Of a DNA stretch of 64,000 nt, positions 1-12,174 are shown one piece after another. Source of the DNA: Phorcus lineatus (taxonomy: Eukaryota > Mollusca > Gastropoda > Trochida > Trochidae); NCBI GenBank assembly GCA_921293015.1, contig OV121088.1, positions 18,265,645-18,329,644 on the forward strand, given 5' to 3'. The notes under the pieces are model-generated. The model worked only from the letters and a program-made list of their open reading frames with translations. It did not search any database and had not been told where the DNA came from. The translations under genes were made by a program, and so were the position numbers. Numbering within the stretch: position 1 is the first letter of the stretch; each line of letters starts with the position of its first letter.

Positions 1-598
1 GACGATAGTTCTCAGTAACTCATCAATGTATCACTGGCCAGTCGGATTCCCAGCGGGGTCGTCATTTGGTCACAAATCTCTCCCCACACTATGATGGCTC
101 CGCGTGCAAACGGGTGAACCTCTCTAATGCAGTTTAGCGCGATATGCTCGCCCCTTCGTCGATAAACTCCAACCCTGCTATCGTTGCTGAGTAGGCAAAA
201 CCTGCTCTCGTCTGTAAACAGCACCCTCTCCCAATCCCGTCGCTGCCACCGGCGTACAGCCCGTGTCCATCGTTATCTGCGTTGACGATGTAAACGGGTC
301 AAAGCCATTCCACGGAAGGAGCGGTTGACTCGTATACCAGTCAAACGAAGTTGACGAATGGTTGTTCTTGTGCTGATGACATGACCGAGTGCCGTCGCCG
401 CTGTTGATGTTGCCATAGAAAATCGGTTTCGGAGGTGAATCTGTCTGATGTTGTTGAGTTGTTACCCTTGGTCTTCCCGATATTGGCTCTTGCCATTTGA
501 CGTTGGGAAAACCCCGTAGTAGACATACTGATCGCTTTGTTACGTTGGGCTTCCGTAAGTCTTGGCATGCTTTTGGTGCTCTTTATGTTACTGAACAT
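1..598 (-). pseudogene. Tc1-like transposase relic, cut by the window edge
   Basis: This is a decayed cut-and-paste DNA transposase of the Tc1/mariner superfamily, read right to left. The amino-terminal helix-turn-helix region begins with MPRLTEAQRNKAI near 568, a typical Tc1 start followed by a Ser-Gln-Arg-Gln helix motif. The catalytic core resumes around 341-225 with a W-x-R-A-V-R-R-W-Q-R-R-D-W pattern containing an in-frame stop, and continues at 224 with LFTDESRF, whose Asp is the first catalytic carboxylate, then an IVWGEI strand. The second Asp and the Glu would lie beyond position 1. The frames of the two ends do not join without a shift, so it is not functional. I could not define a terminal inverted repeat. 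Assignment to Tc1-like is firm; the exact family is not determined. Confidence 0.8.
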
Positions 599-766
599 TT
601 GAGCACCCCCAAAATAAAAACTGAATTATCGGTATATGTTGAAAACAAATTTCAGTCCTCATGATGGCAAATCAAAGATAGGTATATAGTGATAAAAAAA
701 GGTGTTACTAATAGTGGGAAAATATTTCTTACGAACGCAGCCACATGCACGTGAATCCCGCCACCC

Positions 767-1330
767 ATGTGCTGCAAACACCAAAAGAACCACAAGCATT
801 GGGTATTTAAGGATCGGTATCAATTTCATTATCACTTTTTGAAACTTCTAATTGACAGTGGTACGAATGATAATTTCCGACGATTTGGACTTCATCGGGA
901 TGGACCTTTCTACAAGGAAATTGCAAGAAGCACCCTTGTGAAGAAGGACTGTGAGAAACCTGAATATAAGGCCAGAAGGGTCATTAGGCGTCCACAGCTC
1001 ACAAATTACCACAAGCGTACCATTGGGAGGGGGTATTAGTTTTGGGAGGCCTTCCTACGGCTGTAGACTGGATTTGGTAACAATACAAGGTTCACTCACA
1101 GGCGCTCGCTACATCAAGGAGGTTCTGGGTCCTGTAATTATCGATCGTTTCGATGACCATAAGACGCTTGTTCATGGACGGCAATGCATGACCTCACCGT
1201 TCACATGCTGTAAACCAACATCTGGCACATATAGCTGTGACACGAACTCTTTGGCCAACAATGTATCGTCATTTGAACCCAATCGATCATGTTTGGCACA
1301 TCATAGGCCATCGGCCACGATTCTGACCAT
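767..1330 (+). pseudogene. Tc1-like transposase relic
   Basis: A second Tc1/mariner transposase relic, on the opposite strand and of a different family from the one at 1-598. Near 985-1020 the frame reads RRPQLTNYHKRT, the usual linker before the catalytic core. From 1026 it reads GGISFGR, then LVTIQGSLTGARYI and PVIIDRFDDH, which is the core between the first and second catalytic carboxylates. After about 1160 the frame shifts: another frame gives M-D-G-N-A, a stop, PHRSHAVNQHLAHIAV, then WPTMYRHLNPIDHVWH up to a stop near 1330. In that block the usual E of the third catalytic position is D. Frameshifts and stops show it is dead. LINE a begins directly after it. Confidence 0.75.
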
Positions 1331-1342
1331 TTACCTCTTGAA

Positions 1343-4057
1343 TTGACTTGTAAATTTCCGACAATTAATCATGAAGCGAATAATGATATCGAGGCTTCAA
1401 ATACAAAACGTTTTGTTTGGAATGATGTATTTGCATGTAGCTTCTTATCAAATGTAAAGTCCAACTTAGATTTGTTTGGAGGAAGTATTCTTGAGACAAT
1501 AGATTCGGATGTTAACACAGCTATTAATGACTTTGTAGAACTGTTATCATCTTCAGCTGAGTGTATGCTCAGGAATGTCAATCGTAAATTCCGAAAAAAT
1601 AATTTAAATACTGATTGTAGGAACGCGAGACGAAATGCTGCTAAAACTCTTCGAAGGTTCAGAGTGACTCGTAGCAACTATGATAGACGGAAATATTGCG
1701 AAAGTAGAAATAAGTATAAAGCCTGTTGTCGAAAATTCAAACATGATTTGAAATTGTGTAACCAAGGAAAGTTAGAACGATCTGTAAACAGCCCGTCTGC
1801 TTTTTGGAAAAATATTCGTTACTTACAAAAAAGAACCACTACTGGAAACAATATATCAAAAGCTCAGTGGTTGAAGCATTTCAAAAATGTGTATTCAAAC
1901 GATAAAACATTAAAATCAACATTCGAGGATGAAAGTAACACCGTTGACTCAACCGATAATAACTATTTAGAAATAGATGAAATTGTACTGGACAGTCCCA
2001 TATCAGAACAGGAAATATCAGATGCCATCAGTCACCTAAAAAACGGGAAAGCTGCCGGACCTGACGATATCATAATCGAAATGTTGAAGTATTCTAAATC
2101 TGAAATTATGCCGTTTCTTAAAAGATGTTTTAATAAGTTGTTTGAAAATGAAATTTTCCCTTCTAGTTGGTCAAGCTCTATAATAGTTCCATTACACAAA
2201 AAGGGAAACAAAAATGATCCGGATAACTACCGCGGTATATCACTAATGAGTTTCATCGGGAAAGTATTTACCTTGATATTGAACAACAGATTATCTAACT
2301 GGGCGAATATACGTGATAAGATTCCTGAATCTCAGGCTGGATTTAGAAAGGGATATTCTACTGCAGATCAAATATTTACTTTGTATGCAATGATACAGAA
2401 AAAAATTGTCTAAACGCAAGCATAAATTATATATAGCTTTTGATTCGGTTAATCACTCTAAATTATGGCAATGTTTATATAATGCAGGATTACAAGGGAA
2501 AATGATCAACATTCTGAAATCAATGTATTGTAATATTCGAGCTTGTGTACGTTGTACAGATGGAGTAACAGATCTCTTTGATTGCCCCTTAGGATTAAGG
2601 CAAGGCTGTTGTTTAAGTCCAATTTTATTTTCCTTCTTCATAAGTGAATTGTATAATGATATCACTTCAGAAGGAAAACATGGAGTCCAATTGTATCCAA
2701 ATTTTATAGAAATCCTAACCCTTCTCTTTGCTGACGATGTCATTTTGGTTTCGGACACAATAGTAGGTTTACAAAATCAGTTAGATATTCTTGAGAGATA
2801 CACTAAAGAATGGAAGTTAACAGTAAATTTAAGTAAAACAGAAATTGTAATATTTAGAAGGGGCGGTCCTGTAGCTGCAAGAGAACGCTGGTTTTACGAT
2901 GGTCATTTGATAACTGTATCAGACCAGTTTTCTTATTTAGGATTTTTGTTTTCATACAGGATGAATATTAATAAATGCGCCCAGAACCTAGCTCTACGTG
3001 GTAAAAAAGCTTTAATACAAGTTTTATCAGTCTAATGCAAAGTTGGAACAATGTCCCCAAAAGTATTCTTTAAGTTATTTGATACCCAGATTCAACCGAT
3101 TCTGTTATATTGCTCTGAAATATGGGGTTTTCAACGATTCGAGTGTATAGAAAGAGTTCATCTTTTATCATGTAAGAAATACCTCAGTGTGAGCCGAAAC
3201 ACACCCAATTGCATGGTATATGGAGAATGTGGTAGATTTCCTTTGCACATTAACTCTCAAATAAGATGTTTAAGATTTTGGTTTAAGATAATAAGGATGC
3301 ACGAACAACGCCTGCCTAAATTAGCCTATAATATGCTTATAAATTTAGATAATTTTGGAAAACATACTTGGGCAACCGACATAAGAAATTTATTATTTTC
3401 TCACGGTTTTGGGTTCATATGGATGTGCGAGACAATTGGGGATGTTAATAGATTTCTTAATGAGTTTCGTCTTAGATCAATAGATATGTTTCGTCAAGAT
3501 TGGAATTCGACTCACGCTCAAGCTCACGATATGAATATTATAGGTCATTTAAAACGTTACTCCAACCGGAAAAATATCTATCAATAATTACAACATATCA
3601 TTTAAGAAGAATGTTTGTAAAATATCGTTTGGGTTTGTTGAATTTAATGATAAATGAGGGAAGAAAAGCTTCTATCGAAAAAGAAAGTAGGTGTTGTCCT
3701 TTATGTAACCGAGGTATTGAGAATGAAATTCATTTTACATTTTTATGTTCTTCTTATGTGGATTTACGAGAGAAATATATACCAAACCACTTGCTAGAAA
3801 AACAACCAATAGATGCATATATATCTTTGTTACAAACTAATAATGAAGACCTTATTGTACAACTGTCTTTATATATAAAGCATGCATTAGCTAAAAGAGA
3901 CCGTCTCATTAAACAAATTATTAACCCTTAAATACCGTTGTAAACAGGATGAATATTGCTATATTATATTGTATGCTACCATTTTTCTATGCTGTAACTC
4001 TTATGTATATGGGCCGGAGGCCTTTCATACAATAAACTTCTTTTGACTTTTGACTTT
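1343..4057 (+). mobile_element. LINE a: 5'-truncated non-LTR retrotransposon, RT domain plus zinc knuckle
   Basis: A non-LTR retrotransposon copy lacking its endonuclease. The first frame (1343-2413) carries the basic linker and the RT fingers: NGKAAGPDDI, PLHKKGNKNDPDNYRGISL and SQAGFRKGYSTADQIF. The palm continues in another frame (2406-3035) with LRQGCCLSPILF and the catalytic LLFADDVILVSD. Motif A is damaged: the text reads KLYIAFDSVNH where relatives have a longer FIDFKKAFD-type block, so the first catalytic Asp is missing, apparently by a short deletion. The thumb lies at 3051-3587 (QPILLYCSEIWGF), and the final frame at 3500-3931 ends in a CCHC knuckle, C-x2-C-x8-H-x4-C, before the stop at 3931. 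At least three frame changes make it inactive. The clade is not certain; NYRGISL resembles RTE/L1-like LINEs. Confidence 0.88.
4006..4057 (+). repeat. LINE a 3' terminus: stem, AATAAA and TTTTGAC tandem repeat
   Basis: After the stop codon the untranslated tail ends with a short GC stem (GGGCCGGAGGCC at 4011-4022), the word AATAAACTTC at 4031-4040, and then about two and a half copies of TTTTGAC. There is no poly(A) tail. The same layout recurs at the ends of LINE c and LINE g, so it is probably the RT-recognised 3' signal. Confidence 0.6.
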
Positions 4058-5164
4058 GGGTACAAAGATGGAACAATTAAAGAACCTGGTTATGGGTATG
4101 CCGAGAAGAGTGGCTGATTTCAAGATCCCAAGTCCCCAAAATACGTTTTTGGGCTAAGTTGGTCATTTCATTTAAGGCAGTCACCGTTAAGGCGCCGTTC
4201 TTTGTAAAAGAAATTGTTTTCAAATGTACCTAGACCCCTGTAACTTCTTTTAAAAGAATGCGAAATGACCATTAAAGCAAAAGACTAAATAATGGCAAAT
4301 TTCTAGGTCATATGGTTTCGACAACAAAATTTGCATTTTAAGGAACATTTCTACATAAGAGAAATGCACCTTATTGCTGAAAATTGATCGTTCAAAAGTT
4401 GAATTATTGTAATTTTATAATATACAGGCATTGCTTTCTTTCATTAACGAACATATATCACTTCTAACAATGACCTTTATATAGGGGTGATTTCTCAAGA
4501 GGACATAACTCAAGTGACCGATGAATAATTTCCTGATTTTGCAGGCGATCTTAACAAAGCTGTGATTAATAATAAAATCGCTCACTATCAATTTAGTTAT
4601 TCAGTCAAATTTGACTGTAATTTTGCGATATCAAATTCATTTCTCCAAGAGTAAAATCAGACGAGTTTTTTTTAAATTATTTTGTTTCATTTTTATCTTT
4701 CTCGTATTTTACAGTAGGTCAGTTTGACAAACAGTGCATGCAAAATACAAAGAAAAAACAAGTGAAAATATTTGTCCTCTAGAAAAGACATACACATGAC
4801 ATACATGCAGGATTTAAGTGACATTACCATGTTATAGACAGAGTAATAATCAACGTTACATAAACAAAGACTATGTTGAAGGTTGACTTCTATAAATCAA
4901 TTTCTCAGTATGTATGTATCTCAGTATGTCATTGAAATAGCGCTAGAAAAGAGGATGAATATCTATTTTACATATAACATCAACATCGGAATCGTCATTT
5001 TAACTCGATTGCCCTGGGTTACATCTCCTGTGCAACATTAGTTTCAGATGATAAACTGCATTAGAACAGAAAAAGCGACTTGGTTGTAAAAGAGAGAATA
5101 ATATCTGGTATTTGTTCGAAACGGACATTTATAAAATACTACCTGTCAAGGTGTCCACATACCA
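4058..5164. other. Unassigned AT-rich sequence
   Basis: I see no open frame, no RNA gene and no clear repeat between the end of LINE a and the fold-back element that follows. Confidence 0.5.
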
Positions 5165-5170
5165 TACAAG

Positions 5171-7917
5171 TATGGAAGGGGATGTGTGCCAAAAATGAAA
5201 TCATGTAAACTCGTAATTCGCAAGTTATAACATCTCGTTCTCAACCATGCAATTCTCGAAAAGACAAGTCCAAGTATGCAAACCTAACATTTCAATCCTG
5301 TAAAACTCAACTTGCTGTTCTCAACTTTACAAAGTTCAAATGTGATTCTAGAAATGTCAAAGTCGAAACATTTTTTTTATTTCAAATAAGAGGGATATAC
5401 ACATTTAGCAATGCTACAAGTTACGTTTTACAAATGGTAAATAAAAAATGAAGAGTTGTAAAATCAGCCTTACGAAACAGACTTTTGCATTTCGGGTTTT
5501 ACATGAGTTGCACGGTTATGATTGCAATGTTCCGAAATACATCTGTACACGATTTCGCATTGACCATATTTGGAAGTTAAACGAAGACTGCCGGCGATTT
5601 CCGAGGATTATCTGTATTTGACAACAACGAGACCTCCCTGTTCCAAGCTCCATGCTGTGTAAGCTTTCCGGATAGCGTTGAGTTGAGTCCATCGTAATGC
5701 GCGGAGTTTGGGCCTGTTACCTTCACCTTTTATTAAAATTCTTGGTCAATATAGATTTAGATATATTTGTCTACTGTTTTTGAAGGGGTTATAACACGAG
5801 GTTTAACTCATGAAAGAATTATTATGAACTTTAATTCTTGGTTGGACTTTACTGGACACTAAATTCTGCACAACTTACTGCATCGACATGATTCACTATA
5901 AAAATCTCATTTATATATTAAGGTAGGGTTTCAAAAACTCACCAAATTACGAGACTAGTTTTAGAATAATGAAACAACGACATACTTGACGCGCAAAGAC
6001 AAATAACAGTAGAAAAAATATATCTATATTGTATCCCCACGTTACCCCTTAAACACGGGCATGTAATTCTTTCAAATCAACAGTAACGTAACGTAGCCTA
6101 TAGTTAGGGGAAAGTTCCAAAATCATTGAAAACAATTATTTTTCTTTTGTTATTCTTTCATTTGGTCGTTTAACCAATAAATATTATACCGTTAAAAGAA
6201 ACATTGATTTCAACTAATACCGTTTAAAAGTCATGTTTTAAAGCTACGAACGTTCCAAACCAAGACGTTTGTAGACAGTTGGAACTAAATTTGATTGAAG
6301 AACATGTCAAAATCACATGACTGGCATCATGTGACATGTTATTTTTAACTCTCCGCCCGATCGACAGTTAGGGTATCAGCGAATGGTCTATTTTTGCCCG
6401 GTCTGGCAGGCCGCCAGTGAACGTCGGGACATTGTTCATTACATATTTGCCAAATTTTAAGCTCTTGCAAATTCAGATATCATCAAAAATTTAAATCAAA
6501 ATACCTTTGTAATCACAAAGATGTAAAAATTCTAAGAATTATTTGAAATACAAGATTATACATTTCCATACGTATAACTTAGGGGTCTACAACTTAGATT
6601 TCTCGCATCAGAGAAATCAAGACAGCAACAAAAAAACGACTATTGTATTGTAAATGATAGTTAATTGTCAACGATTTACGTCGTGTGTATCTTGAATTTT
6701 ATCCAAAGGTGTGTTTAATTACCAATGTTACCAACTATGTTCATCAACTGTGTGCAAGAGATTATTACGCCAGTGCGCATTGATGAGAACATAAGATTAG
6801 GGTTTTTTTAAAATCAAACTTCACATCAGTTAAGTAAATGCAAACCATTATTCTTCTAGTGATAAATCGTAATTAGGTGATGTTATAAAATAATAATCAT
6901 TTAAAATAAATTAACTAAGTATGGTGCTGAAAGATTGTCTACACAGTAACTATGCTTTAACAAAGGCATCAGAAACGCTCATATTCCATTGTCATAACAA
7001 TTACTAAACATGTGCTTTGAAAACAATTTTACTTTTCAGTTTTGTAAAAATTTGTTATGCTACGAAATTGATTAAGTATTTTTATCTATTGAAATCGGCC
7101 CCCGATAAGTTAATATGCGTTGACTATGTCACAAAATCAGAGGGGCTCGAAAAGAGGTGACGTCACAAAAATCGCGATCAAATGGACCTTTTCGAAGTTC
7201 GGAAATTTTCTTGCAATAAACACCGGTATATTTTATAGAATGACGTATTCAAGAAAAAAAATGATAATGGTCAGATAAGAAATAGTTGCAAATGTTATGT
7301 GTTCTATTTCAATTGTTGCCGTACGCGAGTTTATAAGAACTTTGATAATTTTAAGGTGAAAGTCACATGTCCAAGCTCCGCGCATTGCGATGGACTCAAC
7401 TCAACGCGATCCAGAAAGCTTGCACAGCATTGCGTGGAGCTTGGGTCAGGGAGGTCTTGTTGTTGTCAAATACCGATCATCCTCGTATACCATCGGCAGT
7501 CTTCGTTAAACTTCCAAATATGGTCAATGCGAAATCGTGTACAGATGTATTTCGGAACATTGCAATCATAACCGTGCAACTCATGTAAAACTCGAAATGC
7601 AAAAGTCTGTTTCGTAAGGCTGATTTTACAACTCTTCATTTTTTATTTACCATTTGTAAAACGTAACTTGTAGCATTGCTAAATGTGTATATCCCTCTTA
7701 TTTGAAATAAAAAAAATAGTTTCGACTTTGACATTTCTAGAATCACATTTGAACTTTGTAAAGTTGAGAACAGCAAGTTGAGTTTTACAGGATTGAAATG
7801 TTAGGTTTGCATACTTGGACTTATCTTTTCGAGAATTGCATGGTTTAGAACGAGATGTTATAACTTGCGAATTACGAGTTTACATGATTTCATTTTTGGC
7901 ACACATCCCCTTCCATA
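5171..7917. mobile_element. Fold-back DNA transposon, ~575-bp inverted arms, 6-bp target duplication
   Basis: A long inverted repeat. The left arm (5171 to about 5745) matches the reverse complement of the right arm (about 7340 to 7917) almost base for base, with small differences. The outermost bases are TATGGAAGGGGATGTGTGCC on the left and its complement on the right. Immediately outside, TACAAG occurs on both sides (5165-5170 and 7918-7923), a perfect 6-bp target-site duplication that fixes the element at 2,747 bp. The right arm holds a smaller internal palindrome (CCAAGCTCC ... GGAGCTTGG, about 7370-7443). The 1.6-kb middle is AT-rich with no transposase frame, so the element is non-autonomous. 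Superfamily is uncertain. A TAYGG start with a 6-bp duplication recalls IS3EU, but I give that from memory. Confidence 0.85.
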
Positions 7918-7923
7918 TACAAG

Positions 7924-9441
7924 ATGAACATCTCGCAATGCCTTTAAATATATAATCTTGCATGTAGTAAAAGTGCAAAAACCCACCTGGAAAAAATTGT
8001 TGAACACCAAAAATTTCGATTTCTGCCCATTTTCACATTCATAACGGAATGGAAGCAACCACGGCACAGAGAACTTCAATATACACCTCTTGATGGGACG
8101 TTTTGTGATTGGAAGGAAAATTGTCTTTCTTGTTTTTGTGTAACAGGACGGAGTAAGTAACAGTCGATATCCACTCTCTTTGACGAGAACATTGTTGTTA
8201 CACTTTACTTAATATTTACAATTATCAATTTGGACTAATTTGATAAGAGTTACACTCTGAGGACTGCATCTAATATGATAAACTGGGTAAGTATTTAATA
8301 TTATTTGACTTTTTCTCACTTTAGATATGAATTAACCTCAGACGAACAATTTCTTACTATTTGATCCTTATCAAAAGAATATTTTTATGATCAAAGTTCT
8401 TGAAAAAATCCGATATTAAAATACTTTTATAAACCGTTTATATTTCAAGTGATATAACATTATTATTAATGAAGTCGCTGAAGGCGTCTAATGTCTGGAA
8501 TGTTGGAACGACATAACAGCCTAGTACAAACAAAGGTGACTGTATACAGTGTCTGGTAAATCACGATACGTCTATGTTTGACGACGAGTTTGCCTCACAA
8601 AAGAAGCCAACATGATGATGTCAAGCTTACATCTATGACTTATTTGCCGACATACTGATATACACCGAGTAGATGACGTATAATCCCCAAGTAAGATACG
8701 TATGTAAAATGGCCTCAAATGCACAACTTGTTCCGATCGTGAGCAAGAAGAGCGAATGATGACCGTTGATTGTCCTCCTTTCTGTCCTTTGATGGATACA
8801 TATATGTTCATCAAACAGCTCCTCATTTTCATCGACCATTCCAGGTATAATTGCGCTACTGTACTATCTCTGGCGGTTTTGCGTATCAAAAATGCATCAC
8901 AATGATCAAAAAGGCGTAATTGTTTTTCGGTAACTGGAAGACATAGATATCCACCGGGACAAAAAATCCCTTCTTCGATACAAATAACGATACATGATAA
9001 AAAAATTTTTTTACTCGTATAGTATCAACTGTTTTAAATATCTTATTTGATTCAAATATAACATTACCACATTTTATTGCCCGAAAACTTATAAATTTGA
9101 CATAGCTACATGTATGAATAAAGAGCCGTCAGCAAAACAAGGCTTATGTCCTTATCGATAGTAGGGTATTGAAAGGGTTCTGTGGATTCAAATACCCTGA
9201 TGTCGCAGGATGGTGTTAAGATGGCAATTTAACTTCTGTTTTTACATGTCATCGAATCACAATGTCCCAGCAGACACTAAAAACGTAAACGCAAGTTTCT
9301 GATTTGTCCAACAACAAAGATATATGTAGTTCTCTGGCAACTTGAAAATCGTTATTTTCTAGAAGGTGCGCGACGGCCAACAGCCCATGGCACACATATC
9401 ATTGGTCGATTAATAAACGGTTTTTTTTATGATTTAGTAAT
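7924..9441. other. Unassigned AT-rich sequence
   Basis: No supported gene. Two overlapping minus-strand frames near 8572-8889 and 8633-8839 encode no family I recognise and show no splice context I would trust. Confidence 0.4.
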
Positions 9442-9460
9442 TATATATATATATATATAT
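9442..9460. repeat. (AT)n microsatellite
   Basis: An uninterrupted alternating A/T run of about 19 bases. Confidence 0.9.
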
Positions 9461-9690
9461 CTCGATCATGCAAAAATGATATAAACGGCTATAAAATTCA
9501 CCAGATTAGCTACGATGACTCATCCATTTGAAAAACACTCATATTATCAAGGACTGTCTTTCATTCAGTAAAGTTTAACACAGTTCAACTTTATTTAAAA
9601 TATTGGTAGACAAAATGAAAAATGGACAGTTTTCTCTTTCACTAACTTAATAGTTAATTTTAGTAGCTTGGTAGTATAAAGTCAACCTAC

Positions 9691-9760
9691 CTGGTGACTG
9701 CTGGTTCAGTATGCCTGGTGCCAGACACAGCAGCGTCAGGCACTCTAAGAGTCGTAGCAT
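9691..9760 (-). CDS. Possible first coding exon encoding a signal peptide
   Basis: Read on the minus strand, an ATG at 9760 opens 23 codons, MLRLLECLTLLCLAPGIL then NQQSP, and runs into CAG|GTAGGT at 9691/9690, a strong splice-donor match. The peptide has a basic residue near its start, a leucine-rich hydrophobic core and a plausible cleavage region, as expected for a secreted or membrane protein. A stretch ending in TATTACAG lies just upstream (about 9768-9775), so the exon could also be spliced to a 5' untranslated exon. I cannot identify the following exon at lower coordinates, and such a short exon can arise by chance. The product is unknown. Confidence 0.35.
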
Positions 9761-9916
9761 CCTTCTCCTGTAATATCAAAATGTCATATCATCCTTTAAT
9801 TCGTACTAAACGTTCACAGTTTCAAAAACCCTTTGACAAAAATCATCAATGATCCTTATAATTACCGAGAATAAATCATCGATCACGAATATCTAAACGT
9901 GATAATTCAGCTTGGT

Positions 9917-10300
9917 TTAAAAGTAATCACTTTTTAACAACCTGCCTTTCACTGTTGCGTTCTTCCAGTTATTATATACGATCTCTCTAAAGTCGTTCTC
10001 CCAGTATGAAGTCTGCCCCTGTGTCCTATATACCTGCTCAATTTTATTTATAAATTTACCTGGACTCGCCCACGAGGTATTTGACCCCCAACTTTCGTAT
10101 ATTTGACTTATCAGTTCTGCCCCTGTACGCTCCCGGATTCTGTATTGATACAGTTGGAGTGCGACAGGGGGACTTGCCGAACCCTTGCTTGTCGTGCGTG
10201 GGTTCGCTGGTGTGGTTATGATTGTGGTATCTTCCTTGATTACTCTGTCCCGAAATGTCGTTGTGTTATGTAATACGTTTAGAAAAAAAATCTTAAACAA
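9917..10300 (-). CDS. Possible exon of an unknown gene
   Basis: A 127-codon minus-strand frame whose central part looks more protein-like than the surrounding sequence: a Thr/Pro/Ser-rich start (IITTPANPRTTSKGSASPP) followed by a mixed segment rich in Y, E, Q and W (QLYQYRIRERTGAEL, then TQGQTSYWENDFREIVYNNW). A CAG preceded by a T-rich run lies upstream, near 10240, and CCAG|GTAAAT near 10062 could serve as a donor. I do not recognise the product. It could be one exon of a gene running leftward, or a chance frame. It lies 5' of the signal-peptide exon on the same strand, so it is not obviously part of the same mature protein. Confidence 0.22.
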   Translation of the reverse strand: MFKIFFLNVLHNTTTFRDRVIKEDTTIITTPANPRTTSKGSASPPVALQLYQYRIRERTGAELISQIYESWGSNTSWASPGKFINKIEQVYRTQGQTSYWENDFREIVYNNWKNATVKGRLLKSDYF

Positions 10301-11061
10301 GTTATCAAGTTCTTTGACCGTCTTTTTGCAGTGTCATGATAAATGGATTTTAATGAGATTGTTGTTTATGCATCATGATTCATTTATATCAGATGGAAAA
10401 GACGTGAAATGGTTATCAGTCCAAATATATTTGAAAATAATCTGATTATTAAACGTCTTTGCGTATTCAAGTGAATTTTTGAGACTTACTGTTTTCAGTA
10501 ACTTTATCTCTGTTGCGCCATCACACCTAGGGGATTCTCATTTCTGATATGACACGTTGGTTATGTTAGAGGCAAATTGATAAAACATCTACAATGCAAT
10601 GTGAGGACGTTTTATCAAATCATGGTAGTCATTAAAGAAGACATCCATCTCAAAGCAACATTATTTATTCAAAGAACGGATGGTTTTGTTGACATTATCT
10701 ACGTCTGCAGCACATAAATAAATCGTGTCTTGTCAATTAATACAAAACAGATTCCAAAATTCATTCTAGTAATTACAAGTACACAGGAGAAAGTATGTAC
10801 ATCCAGCCTAACATCAAAATATCTTTCCAAGATCCTGAACATAAACAAACGATGAATTGATTAAAACATTGTCACATTCATTATTTGCAGGTAAGAACTT
10901 TTAACTTTGAGAACGTTTATTTATTGGTGATGAAAAGTCACGAGCGATTGTACTGATGAAGTCGTCTTGTTGTACCAATAACTAACATGCATCCAACTTA
11001 CAACAGTCACTAACCCTAGTGGTTTAAATTCAAACATATCTGCTGTCGTTGGTAACATCGT
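10301..11061. other. Unassigned AT-rich sequence
   Basis: No gene or clear repeat seen. Confidence 0.4.
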
Positions 11062-12174
11062 CAATCTCATTGAAATCAGCCCGAAACTAATCGCTCGTAC
11101 CTCGCTGCGTTTCTTGATCTGACCACGGCTCCATAAGAGCCGCGTCAGATGGCCTTGACCGCCAGGCTGTGCCAGCCAATAAGAATCGAGGCTGGAGAGA
11201 CTTCGGCAACTGTTGAATTGACATTCAAAACATCACATGTAACCTTTGTATCTCGGGAATCGAGATTTTCTGAATGTACCCGAGAAAAGCCGAGCTGGGA
11301 TTAACGTAAAATGATCGTGGGTGTGTTGACTATCAAGATGAATACGCTCATGTTTGGTCGGAAATTTAGCTATGTCTGCGACCCGAGGAAGATAGTGATT
11401 AAGATGTATTATCGTGACAATATTTGCGTTTGATTTGACATTTTCTTCGTCGAAAAGACGTTTTAAAAAAATTTAAAAGTTATAGTGAAGAAATTTACCA
11501 AAACAAAACTACGACACATTATTGATCAAAATTAGGTCGACAATCATTTTGTCAAAGGGTTTCGAGGAATTCACTTCAATTTTTAAATTTCAAATTAAGT
11601 ATTTTCTGCATGGAGGCAGGTAAATAAATCAACTGTGGAAACAGAAACATTTGCATTTGCATTTGCATTTGATAAATGACATACGGCTATATATTTAGAA
11701 CTCAGAAGTGTGCAATGGTTGACGATTCACCGGACCCCCGACCCTCTACCCCCGGGGATTATCGACAGTAAAATGGATGATGGTGCCCCCTCTCGCTCCT
11801 TCGCTTTCACTCAAAATTCCTTGATCCGACACTGGTGTGTATCTCAAAAGTGACAATTATGATTTCAGTTAGAAAGCTGATCATACAATTCAAAATGATA
11901 GATCTCAGTTGCAACAACAATGATGTTCAATTCTTATGCTATCTATTCAAAACTTTTGCAAAACATTTTTCAGAGCGTCCCTTATTTTCAACTTCCCGCA
12001 ATCTTTGTTGGTCAAACACAACCGATATGTACGCGGACCCGTGATTGGTCAGAATAATTGGAGGTGAAAGGTCACGGTCAAGGCCATCTGACACGGCTTT
12101 TATGGAGCCGTGGTCAGATCAAGAAACGCAGCGAGGTACGAGCGATTAGTTTCGGGCTGATTTCAATGAGATTG
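11062..12174. mobile_element. Fold-back element with ~100-bp terminal inverted repeats
   Basis: Bases 11062-11161 and 12075-12174 are near-perfect reverse complements. The outer ends read CAATCTCATTGAAATCAGCC on the left and the complement on the right; the arms include GATCTGACCACGGCTCCATA. The roughly 910-bp interior holds no transposase, so this is a MITE-like or fold-back element of about 1.1 kb. I could not define a target duplication, and the superfamily is unknown. Confidence 0.75.
11648..11671. repeat. CATTTG hexamer, four tandem copies
   Basis: Four perfect direct copies of CATTTG inside the fold-back element. Confidence 0.85.

Noticed and set aside
6300..6345. Small palindrome AACATGTC...GACATGTT inside the fold-back element
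   Set aside because: Short, single, and within AT-rich sequence where such hairpins are common.
8572..8889. 105-codon minus frame and an overlapping 68-codon frame
   Set aside because: No family resemblance and no convincing splice context; the two overlap in different frames.
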